Assembly: GCA_013214945.1 (NCBI GenBank)
Contig: JABSRT010000035.1
Coordinates: forward strand, 1 to 36,602
Source: Gammaproteobacteria bacterium
Lineage (GTDB): Bacteria; Pseudomonadota; Gammaproteobacteria; Enterobacterales; Psychrobiaceae
Length of the DNA stretch: 36,602 bases
Direction of reading: 5' to 3'
Positions 1 through 8,729 of this stretch are shown piece by piece. The position numbers were made by a program, and so were the translations under genes. Under the pieces are notes generated by a model. It saw only the letters and a list, made by a program, of their open reading frames with translations. It was not told where the DNA came from and did not search any database. Positions within the stretch are counted from its first letter, which is position 1. The number at the start of each line of letters is the position of its first letter.

Positions 1-10
1 CTCATAATGT

Positions 11-54
11 CACCTAAATTAATATGAGGTGAGTATATCACCTCTAGTTAGGTG
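11..54. repeat. Alternating inverted CACCT/AGGTG motifs
   Basis: CACCT at 11-15 and 39-43 alternates with AGGTG at 27-31 and 50-54, so several mutually exclusive hairpins can form. The best is GAGGTG (26-31) with CACCTC (39-44) around a 7-nt loop. It lies downstream of the leftward lipoprotein gene and could be a terminator or a degenerate palindromic repeat. No T-run supports a terminator on either strand. Confidence 0.3.
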
Positions 55-142
55 GCCAAATTCACTGTACCACTACACAGATTTTAAAGTTAAAAATCAC
101 AATGGAACTGACGCACTACACCATCAGATTATGGTTGTTGCA

Positions 143-601
143 CTATTTACTACAGTAACCTTTTTTTGCCATATTTAATTTTGATACTTCTTTTTTGCCT
201 TTGTCATTACTAACTAATTCTACCCCAGCCCCTCCAACAAAAACTCCCATTTTCATGTATTGTCGAACAAAATAATTTTTACCAATTTCTGCACTAATTA
301 ATAAATCATTGAGTGAGAATTCTGATTCAGTTGATACTTTGTGTTCTTCGTTACCACTTATTTCGTTATAAAAGAAAACATTTGGAGCTGTCTCCCCGAC
401 ACACTTTCCATCAAGCAATACATCTTTTTTTAGAGCGCCGCCAAAGCTACCCGATCTATATACATATAATCCTGCATTACCGGCTGAAGGAGCGCTAAAC
501 TTCTTTGCTAGATCCGATTTATCCTTGCTTTCCATTGGTACAGAAGCACAACCAGACAAAATTGTCAGCATTGTAGCTGCTACTAATAGATTTTTTCTCA
601 T
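143..601 (-). CDS. Small lipoprotein, DUF2846-like
   Basis: This host gene encodes a predicted lipoprotein of about 152 residues. I chose the ATG at 599-601 because it gives a compact signal peptide (MRKNL, a hydrophobic stretch, then the lipobox LSGC) and has AAGGGAAA just upstream; the longer reading to 652 would put 17 extra residues before the signal. After the lipid-anchored Cys comes a polar linker, then a domain of about 100 residues beginning AGLYVYRSG, with a conserved-looking LLDGKCVGE segment. This arrangement is typical of DUF2846 proteins, whose function is unknown. The product should sit in the inner or outer membrane facing the periplasm. It stands alone and is outside the prophage. 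The family call is from memory of the motif, not a search. Confidence 0.75.
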   Translation of the reverse strand: MRKNLLVAATMLTILSGCASVPMESKDKSDLAKKFSAPSAGNAGLYVYRSGSFGGALKKDVLLDGKCVGETAPNVFFYNEISGNEEHKVSTESEFSLNDLLISAEIGKNYFVRQYMKMGVFVGGAGVELVSNDKGKKEVSKLNMAKKGYCSK

Positions 602-878
602 GACTTTCCCTTGTTTAAAATTTGCGGTATATACAGAACAAATGTACATCAAGCATGCTCAATACAAAAGCATCCTTAATAGAATTCAAACCAATACTAT
701 GATTAAAAACAATGAATTACTAGCGATAAGTGCGAAACTCGACCAAAGTGAAGTGTACATGCACGTTTTACAGCCATTATTTTGATAACTTTTTGAAATA
801 TCACTATAAAAAGATAAAAATCAATATGAATTTGCAATAAGGTTACAAATTAGCCAAGAGAATTTAGAGTCAACCAAA

Positions 879-900
879 TGCTGCGAAAAGCAGCAGTTTT
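879..900 (+). terminator. Hairpin followed by short T run, in a 604-bp gene-free stretch
   Basis: TGCTGC (879-884) and GCAGCA (890-895) form a perfect 6-bp stem with a GAAAA loop, followed by GTTTT. It is a weak terminator candidate for rightward transcription. The surrounding stretch 602-1205 is AT-rich and contains no reading frame I can support; apart from this hairpin and the one at 1165-1179 I see nothing in it. Confidence 0.3.
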
Positions 901-1164
901 CTCAGAGGGGTAATTTGGCGAGGAGTAATTTAGGACACTCACAAATACACACTTAATATATGAATCTGAAATAGGTAGATCGTAATTGATTTAGTGCAAT
1001 GCTATTTGTGCGTGTTTTACCGCAATTCACTATCAATCAAGATATGTTTAAGATTTTAAAATTAAAAAACTCTAATGACGCGAAGACAACAATCATTATT
1101 TAGTTTTTGGGGGATAAAAGGCATGCTGATGGCGCTATAAAGCTCAAATGGGCGTAACTAATCC

Positions 1165-1179
1165 TCGGTTATAAACCGA
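1165..1179. repeat. Short perfect palindrome next to the RAYT remnant
   Basis: TCGGTT and AACCGA pair perfectly around a 3-nt ATA loop, 26 bp beyond the stop codon of the RAYT remnant. RAYT genes are commonly flanked by the REP palindromes they mobilise, so this may be a REP-type hairpin. Only one copy is visible here, so the assignment is a guess. Confidence 0.25.
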
Positions 1180-1205
1180 TAAGGTCAAAATAAGGCTCGT
1201 TTTAG

Positions 1206-1670
1206 TCAGCCAACACCTTTGTACCAACAGTGATGATGTTCATTAGCACAGCGCCTTAAACTTTGCTCTGTACCTGCGAAATTACCGTAATGTCGTCTGA
1301 AGTTTTTTATCACTTCTATCCAGTCATCCTCAGTAATGCCCAGTGTGTCGATTAGTTTAGGGGTTTTACTGTCGATGTAACCGCGCTTTTGGGGATGAAT
1401 AGCACGCCCGCTCCAATCGGCAAGTTCTAGGTAATCCTCCAACGAAAATGCAATGGCGTGTTTATCTTGAGAATGGCTAAAAGGCAGTAATGCCACTGGT
1501 TGCTTTTCTTTCGTTAGGCTGCACTGGCTTGATTTATATTGTTGATAGGTCTGAATACGTTCTTGAATGGAGGTAAAGTCACTGTGAGCTAAGTCATCAC
1601 ACATTTTGGCTCTGACAGGGTTTAAGTCAACGTACATCATGCAACTCAGTAACGCGGTTTCATCTAACAA
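1206..1670 (-). pseudogene. REP-associated tyrosine transposase (RAYT), 3' half, interrupted by the prophage
   Basis: The frame contains LLDETALLSCM followed by YVDLNPVRAK, a signature of the RAYT / IS200-like Y1 family, and continues through a C-terminal region of about 150 residues. The upstream half, with the HUH motif and catalytic Tyr, is missing: family similarity begins exactly at LLDE (1668-1670 is the first Leu). The codons before it (RAAS, TTG start at 1685) come from the predicted prophage end, and an in-frame TGA lies at 1692-1694. The simplest reading is that the prophage inserted into this gene, so the 5' half should lie beyond the far prophage end outside this window. The remnant is not expected to be functional. 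Confidence 0.75.
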
Positions 1671-1720
1671 TGATGCCGCGCGCAAAAACTTTCAGCGTTG
1701 AGTGCGAAAAATGAGAAAAC
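1671..1720. other. Predicted prophage terminus (Mu attR-like) with subterminal transposase sites
   Basis: The sequence starts TGATGCCGCGCGCAAAAAC and about 30 bp later reads AAATGAGAAAAC. The Mu right end, as I recall it, starts TGAAGCGGCGCACGAAAAAC and has AAATGCGAAAAC at its second transposase site. Start dinucleotide TG, order and spacing all agree. This end adjoins the tail genes, as attR does in Mu. The 5 bp outside it (AACAA, 1666-1670) would be the target duplication. A partial inverted repeat (GAAAAATGAG / CTCGCTTTTTC, 1706-1730) follows. The other end is not available for comparison. Confidence 0.65.
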
Positions 1721-1757
1721 TCGCTTTTTCAATATATTAAACATCTTTGCGATATGC

Positions 1758-1790
1758 AAAACAAAAGGAGCTTGAGGCTCCTTTTGTTTT
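1758..1790 (-). terminator. Terminator at the end of the late operon
   Basis: A perfect 14-bp stem pairs 1758-1771 with 1777-1790 around a 5-nt loop. The stem has a GGAGC core flanked by A-rich and T-rich arms, so it can act in both directions. It lies 31 bp past the stop codon of the last tail gene and inside the predicted prophage end. It would stop late transcripts before the host and shield the phage from host transcription. Confidence 0.85.
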
Positions 1791-1821
1791 TTTGTTTTTT
1801 TGTTTTTTTGTTATTTTGTTA
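1786..1821. repeat. Period-8 G(T)7 tandem repeat
   Basis: G residues at 1786, 1794, 1802, 1810 and 1818 are each followed by seven bases that are all T or nearly so (GTTTTTTT, later GTTATTTT). The tract joins the terminator to the stop codon of the tail-tip gene. It is prone to slippage, but it is noncoding, so length change would only alter the terminator flank. Confidence 0.8.
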
Positions 1822-4584
1822 TTAGGCTGGCGGAATATTGTCATCATCTGCATAGACTCGCTCATCATAATTGACAGCGGTTACACTAACTCGATCTGTT
1901 CCTTGGGGTTTTATATCGGTGATTAATGAAGGCAAGCACCAACGCTCTGCTTCGCCAAACTGGAATAATGGCGGCTCCATTCTACCCGAGCAATCCGGCA
2001 CAAAGTCTAGATTGGTATTTAATTCCACACGATCATCAGAACTGCCTACTGTGCAGATGTACGGACCCGATAATGTGCCATCGGGTTTGCGCAGTGATAT
2101 GTAATGGGAGCCGGTGCCCCAGTCTAACGACTGGTTAAGTAATAAGGTGCGGCCATTCACGGCGGTTACCCTGCCGGTTTGTGAGTATCCAGGGATATCA
2201 TCAGCCAGCGCGTCATAGCTTAAATAACTGCTGTTGAGCGCGTCCATTTCGGTGCTAAAGCTATACTTAGTACGGCGATAGCGGATTTCTCGGCGCTTGC
2301 GCATCCCAAATTGCCACGCTTTGGTGCGGTCGGTAATGCCGAAAGCCCTGACTTTCTTTGGTCTTATCCCCAAATCACCAGGCAGTAAGCATAAAATGGT
2401 TTCAGGCTTCCATGTTATGGCACTAAAAAACTCTACTTCAACACCATCCGGCTCATCGGGATCAAACAGTTTAATATTACGGCTAAGCGGCGTTTTCATA
2501 TTATCCGGCGAATACATATAATCAAAGCCGGTTCGGGGTTCGTCGCGCACCGGGATGATTTGACCATAATCTAATGTCGGTACAGCAAAGCCTGGGCCAA
2601 GGATACGCTTTAACGAATTAAATAGGGTGCTGTCATTATCAAATACTGCAGAAAAATCATCATTGCGGCCAGCCCATATCACGTGCAGGCGTTCCAGCTC
2701 GGTGAGTCCTATTTGGCCGTCACCGTGGCCAACATCCTTAATCACATGAGCAAAGAATGGTGCAATGTCGGTAGTGGCAACAGGGGCAGACCAAGCGCCG
2801 TTTTCATACACAGGCAACTTACGGGTCGAGATAATATTAAACTTATTTTCAGCACCCGATGCCAAACTATTAGTGCCACGTATTTTAATCGCTATCGTTG
2901 TAACGCCTTCATAACTAACTGCGCTTTTTAATTCCGACTTCAACCGAATCCATTCAACTTTGTCATAAATGCGGGTCGAGTCTACTGCTAAGCTATCACG
3001 CCGAACTTGAACCTCTGGCCTAATTGCTGAACCAAGATTAATTTTCATCGTTTCACCAAGCTGATCATTGGTCGAATCACTGAAACTATACGGTACCGTA
3101 ATCCATGCCCCCCCACCTTCGGGACGGTACTGAATGGATAAATTAACGCCACGCGGCCCAAATGTCCCATCATCTTTCAATTTGCCAAGACCTTGCGGCA
3201 GGCTAAAATCGAGCCATAAAGTATCAGTAACTTCATTCGCCGGGCAGGCAAAAAATGGCCCAACAAAAAGACCGTCACCAGAAGATCCCATAGTTGCAAC
3301 GCATGAGGCCCGCGATTGGGCATGAAACACGCTCCAACTAATCTCGTCAACATGCTCATCCGTTTTTTGCAGGCTCAGCTTCCCACGACTAACAGAAACT
3401 ATGCGATAAGCGCCGTCATTTGAGGTCTGACGTCTAATCGTGGGCAAGTTGGGAGCCATGGCGTATGGCCAGACATTCTCTGATTTAGTTATATTATCCC
3501 GACATAAATAAGTTGTGACACCGCCACTGATTATTTCATAACACTCTAATTCAATTGTACTATCAAATGTCGTGCCTAAAATTGAAAACACATCGCCAAC
3601 TTCTAGCTCAAATGACGGATCGGAACATGTTAATTCGTTCGGTTGAAATGCACCCAGACTCAGAAACTCGATTTCATAATCAACATTTATACGGGGCGTA
3701 TCACTAAATGTTACAAAATTACCGGCTGACCAATCTGACGGTAGTTTAACTTCTCTTAATTCAGAATATGTTTCATAATATTCTTCTTTTCTACCATTAT
3801 TCCATGTGAAGTACTTAAGTCTAGTAGCACTATTACCTGAAAATGTCCAAAAACTGCCCGCTCCAATTTGGCTAGTCAGCCCCTTAATTTCTAGCCCTGA
3901 CGTGCCCGAAGTGCTGCCAACTTCGGCAGAAGTATATACATTACGGTGTGCTTCATGCCCTGTCACATTCTCACCAGGGCTGAATATCTGATAATCAATA
4001 TCACCGGCATATCGATCAACCGGCGTTTCACCAATAAAAATTTCATTCGCATTAATTTGATGATCGCCAACCCCAACGGCCACCATTAAAAACTGCCACT
4101 GCTCATTATTAATAAATTGACGTCGGGGCTGACTCAGTAAATCTGGAAATATCTTATGCCGCCCAGCGAGTTCAGGAATGATTCCCATCAGCCGCGGCCG
4201 ATTACCCTGCGCATTAGCATCATAAATCGTTGAACCGTCGGGGGTCGTGTTGTTGTAATTGTCGGGGATCTGATTGGACATATAGATCGCCGCGCCGACA
4301 GCCACCACCGCCACAATGGCATAGAGGATAGCACCCCCTTTCGCCTCGACGGTTAACGCGAGCTCATCACCACTGGCTAGCTGATAGCTTTGCCATTGCT
4401 CCGGAGGCAATAACCGACCATTTAGCACTGCACTAAACAGCGGCACCTCACGCACGTTATAAGCCCGGACGTTAGCGACTAACCACTGATGCAGCGTTTC
4501 GCCCGCCTCGCCGTGGTGGATCTCAAACAGGGCGCTATCTAATTTATTCGGGAATACTCGAATTGTAGGCTGGATTATAGACAT
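1822..4584 (-). CDS. Tail tip / host-specificity protein, TipJ-like
   Basis: This 920-residue protein is the last product of the late operon. It is the phage tail-tip protein that would contact the host surface and close the tail tube. The N-terminal 80 residues resemble the TipJ N-terminal domain. A hydrophobic segment follows at about 84-105 (GGAILYAIVAVVAVGAAIY), then the NRPRLMGIIPELAGRHKIFPD region usual in TipJ-type central tip proteins, and a long beta-rich remainder. Its start overlaps the end of the NlpC/P60 gene by 41 bp, as is common for tail-tip operons. The stop codon is TAA, followed by the T-rich repeat and terminator. The C-terminal region probably determines receptor range, but I cannot assign a receptor. 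Confidence 0.85.
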   Translation of the reverse strand: MSIIQPTIRVFPNKLDSALFEIHHGEAGETLHQWLVANVRAYNVREVPLFSAVLNGRLLPPEQWQSYQLASGDELALTVEAKGGAILYAIVAVVAVGAAIYMSNQIPDNYNNTTPDGSTIYDANAQGNRPRLMGIIPELAGRHKIFPDLLSQPRRQFINNEQWQFLMVAVGVGDHQINANEIFIGETPVDRYAGDIDYQIFSPGENVTGHEAHRNVYTSAEVGSTSGTSGLEIKGLTSQIGAGSFWTFSGNSATRLKYFTWNNGRKEEYYETYSELREVKLPSDWSAGNFVTFSDTPRINVDYEIEFLSLGAFQPNELTCSDPSFELEVGDVFSILGTTFDSTIELECYEIISGGVTTYLCRDNITKSENVWPYAMAPNLPTIRRQTSNDGAYRIVSVSRGKLSLQKTDEHVDEISWSVFHAQSRASCVATMGSSGDGLFVGPFFACPANEVTDTLWLDFSLPQGLGKLKDDGTFGPRGVNLSIQYRPEGGGAWITVPYSFSDSTNDQLGETMKINLGSAIRPEVQVRRDSLAVDSTRIYDKVEWIRLKSELKSAVSYEGVTTIAIKIRGTNSLASGAENKFNIISTRKLPVYENGAWSAPVATTDIAPFFAHVIKDVGHGDGQIGLTELERLHVIWAGRNDDFSAVFDNDSTLFNSLKRILGPGFAVPTLDYGQIIPVRDEPRTGFDYMYSPDNMKTPLSRNIKLFDPDEPDGVEVEFFSAITWKPETILCLLPGDLGIRPKKVRAFGITDRTKAWQFGMRKRREIRYRRTKYSFSTEMDALNSSYLSYDALADDIPGYSQTGRVTAVNGRTLLLNQSLDWGTGSHYISLRKPDGTLSGPYICTVGSSDDRVELNTNLDFVPDCSGRMEPPLFQFGEAERWCLPSLITDIKPQGTDRVSVTAVNYDERVYADDDNIPPA

Positions 4585-5005
4585 AGCATTTAACTCTCGA
4601 AAATAAACGATAAAAGGTGCGCAAGCTGATCTTGCTCGGACCGTGGCGGCTGCTGGTATGCAATATTTTTAGACCGTTACTCTCTACTACAATGCCAACA
4701 TGGATAAGCAAATCACCCTTAAACCCGGCAGCAATAGCACCGGGTATTGGGGCACTTTCGATAAACTGCGGCTCAATTTGATGATAAGCACGGGTTATTG
4801 CCGTTTTATCATCAGGCGAGATCGAGCCAAAACCATCAAGTTTAGGTAAGCCAAATTGTTGGTGTAATACCTCACGGCATAAACCCCAGCAATCCAAACC
4901 GGCGGCGGTGCGTCCACCATCGATATAGGGGATTGTTAAATAGCGATCAGACCAATGGCTAGCTGCTTGATTAGCTCTCATTTTTTTAACTATTGTTTTA
5001 ACCAT
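4544..5005 (-). CDS. NlpC/P60-family tail peptidase
   Basis: A 153-residue protein of the tail-associated cysteine peptidase family (lambda K-like). The catalytic Cys is in LDCWGLC (C39), the His in HVGIVV (H102), and a third polar residue could be H116 in ILHTSS. In siphoviruses such proteins sit at the tail tip and cleave peptidoglycan stem peptides during DNA entry or trim the tip during assembly. It lies between the DUF1833-like gene and the TipJ-like gene, the usual place. The first methionine is used here; M9 (MRANQ) is an alternative start. Only the peptidase domain is visible; the Mov34/JAMM half found in lambda K is absent. Confidence 0.85.
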   Translation of the reverse strand: MVKTIVKKMRANQAASHWSDRYLTIPYIDGGRTAAGLDCWGLCREVLHQQFGLPKLDGFGSISPDDKTAITRAYHQIEPQFIESAPIPGAIAAGFKGDLLIHVGIVVESNGLKILHTSSRHGPSKISLRTFYRLFSRVKCYVYNPAYNSSIPE

Positions 5006-5510
5006 AGTATTTTAGTCCTGGGGCAAAATCGGGGGTATAACGCCGAAACGGCCACGCCTTATTAACCAGATCGTGAAAGCTGGCGTTAATGCTGATTGAC
5101 GAATAGTCGGCAGTGGCAGATATGGCTGTCATTACCACAGGCGGCTGGCCGGGCTGGCTCAAATCACTGCCTGCATAAGCGCGATAAGTCACGGCAATTC
5201 TTCCGCCGGCCTCTTGCGCCGCATCAATAGATTGAATTGCCTCGCCGGTGACGTTATCGAGCTTAAACGTAAGATCTTGACGGCCATTAACCGATTTTTG
5301 GGGCAATGACACGCCAAAGCCACTGGCTTTAAAAGTCGCGGTGCTGGCATCTTCTAAGATCACATTGATATCATCAAACCCTTGTGCCAGTCTTATTAAG
5401 CCAGCCGGATGACCAGGTACAGAAAACGCGGGGTGACTTAGTTCAAGCGTATGAATAATCACATCATCGACCGGGGCCGATGCGTAAAGCGTTTGTAAAA
5501 CATGGCTCAT
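4998..5510 (-). CDS. Tail protein, DUF1833-like
   Basis: A 170-residue protein with a pattern I recognise from DUF1833 phage proteins: an early HTLELSHPAF segment, a region of beta strands, and a C-terminal NKAWPFRRYTPDFAPGLKYYG. Members sit directly upstream of NlpC/P60 and tip genes and are thought to occupy the place of lambda L in the distal tail, although without the L-type cysteine cluster. It overlaps both neighbours by 4-8 bp, indicating translational coupling. The exact structural role is inferred from position. Confidence 0.7.
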   Translation of the reverse strand: MSHVLQTLYASAPVDDVIIHTLELSHPAFSVPGHPAGLIRLAQGFDDINVILEDASTATFKASGFGVSLPQKSVNGRQDLTFKLDNVTGEAIQSIDAAQEAGGRIAVTYRAYAGSDLSQPGQPPVVMTAISATADYSSISINASFHDLVNKAWPFRRYTPDFAPGLKYYG

Positions 5511-6352
5511 ATTGCGACGCCACGTTCTCTAACGAGTTTAGCCATTGCAGCCATTGCGGCCGTCATCTCTTCCTCGTTTAATGCTTTGTCATAGTATGCT
5601 GCCGCATATAACACACCGTGGGACTGATTGTTTTCTGGGCTACCATTTCGCCAGTGCCCGAAACAAAAATTACCAGCGTCAGCATAAAGATTAATTGCAT
5701 CGCTAGGTGATGATATGATTTCTTGATCTGATGAAAAACCGCTGTACGTTCTGACATTCATTTTTTCATTATTGATAGCATGAGCGTAAATAAAGGGTTC
5801 CGTGAGCAAGCCATACGTCGCCGTCGGCGCTATCTTTAAATAAGTCGGGAAATACAATTCAGATCGATCAAGTAACGTTAAATTACCAGCCAAAGTTGTA
5901 CCATCTTTATCGTGGCGACCAACTAATGATGGTCTCGTTCCTACATTGCTCAGCGTAGACTTAGAGCGTTGAATGCCCGACTGCGTATCACTCATAAACG
6001 CCTCCCATGCGTCCGTTGTTGCTGAATCAGTTAGAGAAACTGCACATATAATAGCCGTATTCTGCGCCGATAATTTAATGCCAGAATCAAAAATAAAAGA
6101 TTGATCAGGCCCTGCGACAGATTGCAAACCCGCGCTAGTTCGCACTGGAGGGACGAAATCGGACATCAGTGTGGCTGTATTGTTGTTACCTGCTGAATCT
6201 GACAGGCTAGACACTCCCGCGCCAACCGCGCCATCTTGCGCCAACCACAGTCCTTGAAGATTCGCAGCAGGAAAGCTCATTACAGTGCGACTTAACTTAG
6301 GCAGACCTGAGTTACTAAAATCAGCGCCGGGTATTTTTACGATAAAACTCAT
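5507..6352 (-). CDS. Tail-associated protein with LamG/concanavalin-like fold
   Basis: A 281-residue protein. The segment from about residue 30 (LQGLWLAQDGAVG, then LSDSAGNNNTATL) to near the C-terminus (HGVLYAAAYYDKALNEEEM) has the look of a LamG/concanavalin-A-like jelly roll seen in phage tail proteins. It probably binds carbohydrate or decorates the tail tip. It is placed between the fibre/esterase and the DUF1833-like tail protein. There is no signal peptide or membrane segment. The fold call is from sequence pattern only. Confidence 0.55.
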   Translation of the reverse strand: MSFIVKIPGADFSNSGLPKLSRTVMSFPAANLQGLWLAQDGAVGAGVSSLSDSAGNNNTATLMSDFVPPVRTSAGLQSVAGPDQSFIFDSGIKLSAQNTAIICAVSLTDSATTDAWEAFMSDTQSGIQRSKSTLSNVGTRPSLVGRHDKDGTTLAGNLTLLDRSELYFPTYLKIAPTATYGLLTEPFIYAHAINNEKMNVRTYSGFSSDQEIISSPSDAINLYADAGNFCFGHWRNGSPENNQSHGVLYAAAYYDKALNEEEMTAAMAAMAKLVRERGVAI

Positions 6353-6372
6353 GAATATTTCCTCTTTTCTTA

Positions 6373-8727
6373 TTAAATAGTTAATTCATATCCAACTGGG
6401 CAATAAAACGCGACACACCAGTTTTCTAGCGGATAATGTTTGTTTACAAATTCTTCTTTATTGGCGGTTTCGTACATGCCCCATTCAGGCCGATATTCGT
6501 ATTTGTCTAAAGATATAGTGTGGTCAGAATCGCAAAGATTGCCATTGCCTCTATAATTTTCGGCATCGGCGTACCATACATGCGGATTAGCCCCGATTGG
6601 TTTGATAGTTTTAATCGAAACAATTGTTTGTCCAATTATTTCAACGGAATAAATCCCTAACGGCCCAGTATCATCGCTCACTGAAAAACCCTTGTTCGCA
6701 TAAATTTTCAACTCACTACCTTGGTAATAATCGCCGATATAAGGGGCTTTAAAAACTAGGGGCGGCGACGGCACATGAAAATCAACGTGCAGGGTATTAT
6801 CATTGACCTGAGTAATTTTAATCGGCCGTAGGGGTTGCCATTGCTCTCGCAGCGTTACAACTTTATGATAGATTTGGCCTAATTTTTGTCCGTACCAGCG
6901 ATAACCATTAGCGTCAAGGTGACCACCTTTGTCCGAGTACGGATAAATTGGCCCAGCCATCACCGCACCCGGCGTTTCATCAGTAAATTCAAGTTGTGCC
7001 ATACCGATGTATAGTCCGGGGTTGCCGTTTTCGTCTAAATCGCGGGTAAATTTCGCACCCGTTTGATAGGTCAAAAAGACAGGCTGCTTGGGTTGCCCTG
7101 ATTTTAACGCCGCATCAATAACCATATCGTTGTGCAGTATTTTTAACGCCGCTTTGTAGCCTAGCTTTGTTAAAATAGGCCCGTCCAGTGGCGGGTTGTC
7201 ACTATGATAATCATCTTCGCCCTGCATCCATAAAATAGCAGTTACGCCCCATGACTCACTGGCAGCGTTAGCACTCACGGCGTCTAACGCTTCTAGGAAC
7301 CAATTGTAACGATTGATTGCATCTGACGTATTAATCTTGCTGAGCTGAGTAATATTTCGCCCACCTTGCCCAACCCCGACGTTGACAAAAACATGATCGG
7401 TATCATCTTCGGTATTGCGCCATTGATTAAAGAGACTTTTTGCCATGTTGACCATGCCGACGCCAACATGCTCGCCCCGCGTGCCTGTGCCCGGTACTAT
7501 ATTTAGTATTTCAGCATCGGTTAATAGCGACGAACCGTAGACAGTGTTGGCAACTAACGGTTTAAATACTAGCTGCCCCACGGGTGCATATGCGTCGGCA
7601 GTCGTTGTATATTGCCGAGTATCATCACCAATCATTAAATTGCCAAGATTTTGATTTCGTGATAAATGCGGCCAACCTTCGGCACCGACACTTAATGACT
7701 GACCAGCAACCACAAAAGTATTGTATTTAAAGGTGCTACCCGCGAATTCGTGATTTTTTGCGGCTGAAAAGGCCAAGCTATTTGAGATGTTTTGTGCATC
7801 TCTAGTTTGTATTGCCGCAATATCATCAGTCGTGTCTTTAAATAATTTACCGTTTTTAACACCAAATGAGACATTGCCGTTTTCATCCGTTACCGCAAAA
7901 TCATAGTTGTATTCGTCCGTATCGAACAGCTGAGCTTCAACATCAGTTTCGGCTGGGGCTGGCGTCACCAGTTCTCCATTAATATAACCAAAGCCAACGT
8001 TGCCATTATCATCAACAAATGCAACGTCATAATTGGCATTCCCATTGATAATGTTTAAACCATTTAACGCAATATCACCGCCGCTCACATTCATTACTTT
8101 TGTATCTATCCGATCGCCGCTGATAGATTGACTCGTTAGTGTACGAATGTCAGAAAACAGGTTGCGCAATATCGGTATTATCACATCGCCTTTTTCTGTA
8201 AACATCAGCGCTGCGTAATCGTTATTATCGAGGTACGCGGTTTGTATTTTGTCTTCATTTTTTAATAGATTTACAGCATCAACAATAACTAACGGACTAC
8301 CGCCGTCGCTCACTATGCCTGATGATTCCAGAGTTTGATTAACCAGATTTGGGATGCCTGTTATCTGAGTATCAATGGTCACCAACTGCTCATTAATTAA
8401 GCTGACGTGGTCATATTTGGATTTTGTCCAGGAATTATCCTCAAAACCATATAATCCGTTATTTGTTTTTTCATTATCACCCCACACTTCGGCTAACGTG
8501 TTGTTTGGCAGATCCCAAGTGCTCAATAGTTCAGCGCGGGTTCTAAATGACACACGGCCTGACAGCAACGCCCTCAACTCGGAAAAATGATCTTTTATCC
8601 GTTTATCAATACTGCCTTTCTTAACTCCGCTAATGTTGACAGTGGTTGACTCGTCGCCTTCAATTATCGCGTCGAGATTGTCGATACTTTCTTGCAGTTT
8701 CGACACTAAATCATAAATCTGAGACAT
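6373..8727 (-). CDS. Tail fibre with SGNH / sialate O-acetylesterase-type domain
   Basis: A 784-residue protein. Residues 1-60 are helical and probably form the trimeric attachment stalk. Two similar short repeats lie near 231-256 and 273-298 (FVDDNGNVGFGYINGEL and VTDENGNVSFGVKNGKL). From about 335 onward there is a carbohydrate-esterase domain of the sialate O-acetylesterase type: nucleophile in GQSLS (S344), GQGGRN near 453, the diagnostic LWMQGEDD (Q502-E504) and GGHLDANGY (H603, D605). It would remove acetyl groups from a host surface polysaccharide during adsorption. The last 150 residues are beta-rich and unassigned. The gene starts 2 bp after the preceding tail gene ends. Confidence 0.8.
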   Translation of the reverse strand: MSQIYDLVSKLQESIDNLDAIIEGDESTTVNISGVKKGSIDKRIKDHFSELRALLSGRVSFRTRAELLSTWDLPNNTLAEVWGDNEKTNNGLYGFEDNSWTKSKYDHVSLINEQLVTIDTQITGIPNLVNQTLESSGIVSDGGSPLVIVDAVNLLKNEDKIQTAYLDNNDYAALMFTEKGDVIIPILRNLFSDIRTLTSQSISGDRIDTKVMNVSGGDIALNGLNIINGNANYDVAFVDDNGNVGFGYINGELVTPAPAETDVEAQLFDTDEYNYDFAVTDENGNVSFGVKNGKLFKDTTDDIAAIQTRDAQNISNSLAFSAAKNHEFAGSTFKYNTFVVAGQSLSVGAEGWPHLSRNQNLGNLMIGDDTRQYTTTADAYAPVGQLVFKPLVANTVYGSSLLTDAEILNIVPGTGTRGEHVGVGMVNMAKSLFNQWRNTEDDTDHVFVNVGVGQGGRNITQLSKINTSDAINRYNWFLEALDAVSANAASESWGVTAILWMQGEDDYHSDNPPLDGPILTKLGYKAALKILHNDMVIDAALKSGQPKQPVFLTYQTGAKFTRDLDENGNPGLYIGMAQLEFTDETPGAVMAGPIYPYSDKGGHLDANGYRWYGQKLGQIYHKVVTLREQWQPLRPIKITQVNDNTLHVDFHVPSPPLVFKAPYIGDYYQGSELKIYANKGFSVSDDTGPLGIYSVEIIGQTIVSIKTIKPIGANPHVWYADAENYRGNGNLCDSDHTISLDKYEYRPEWGMYETANKEEFVNKHYPLENWCVAFYCPVGYELTI

Positions 8728-8729
8728 TA

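Noticed and set aside
1699-1720. Prophage end at TGAGTGCGAAAAATGAG
   Set aside because: It also starts with TG, but an in-frame stop then falls within supposed host RAYT sequence, and the 1671 start matches the Mu end better and coincides with the end of RAYT similarity.
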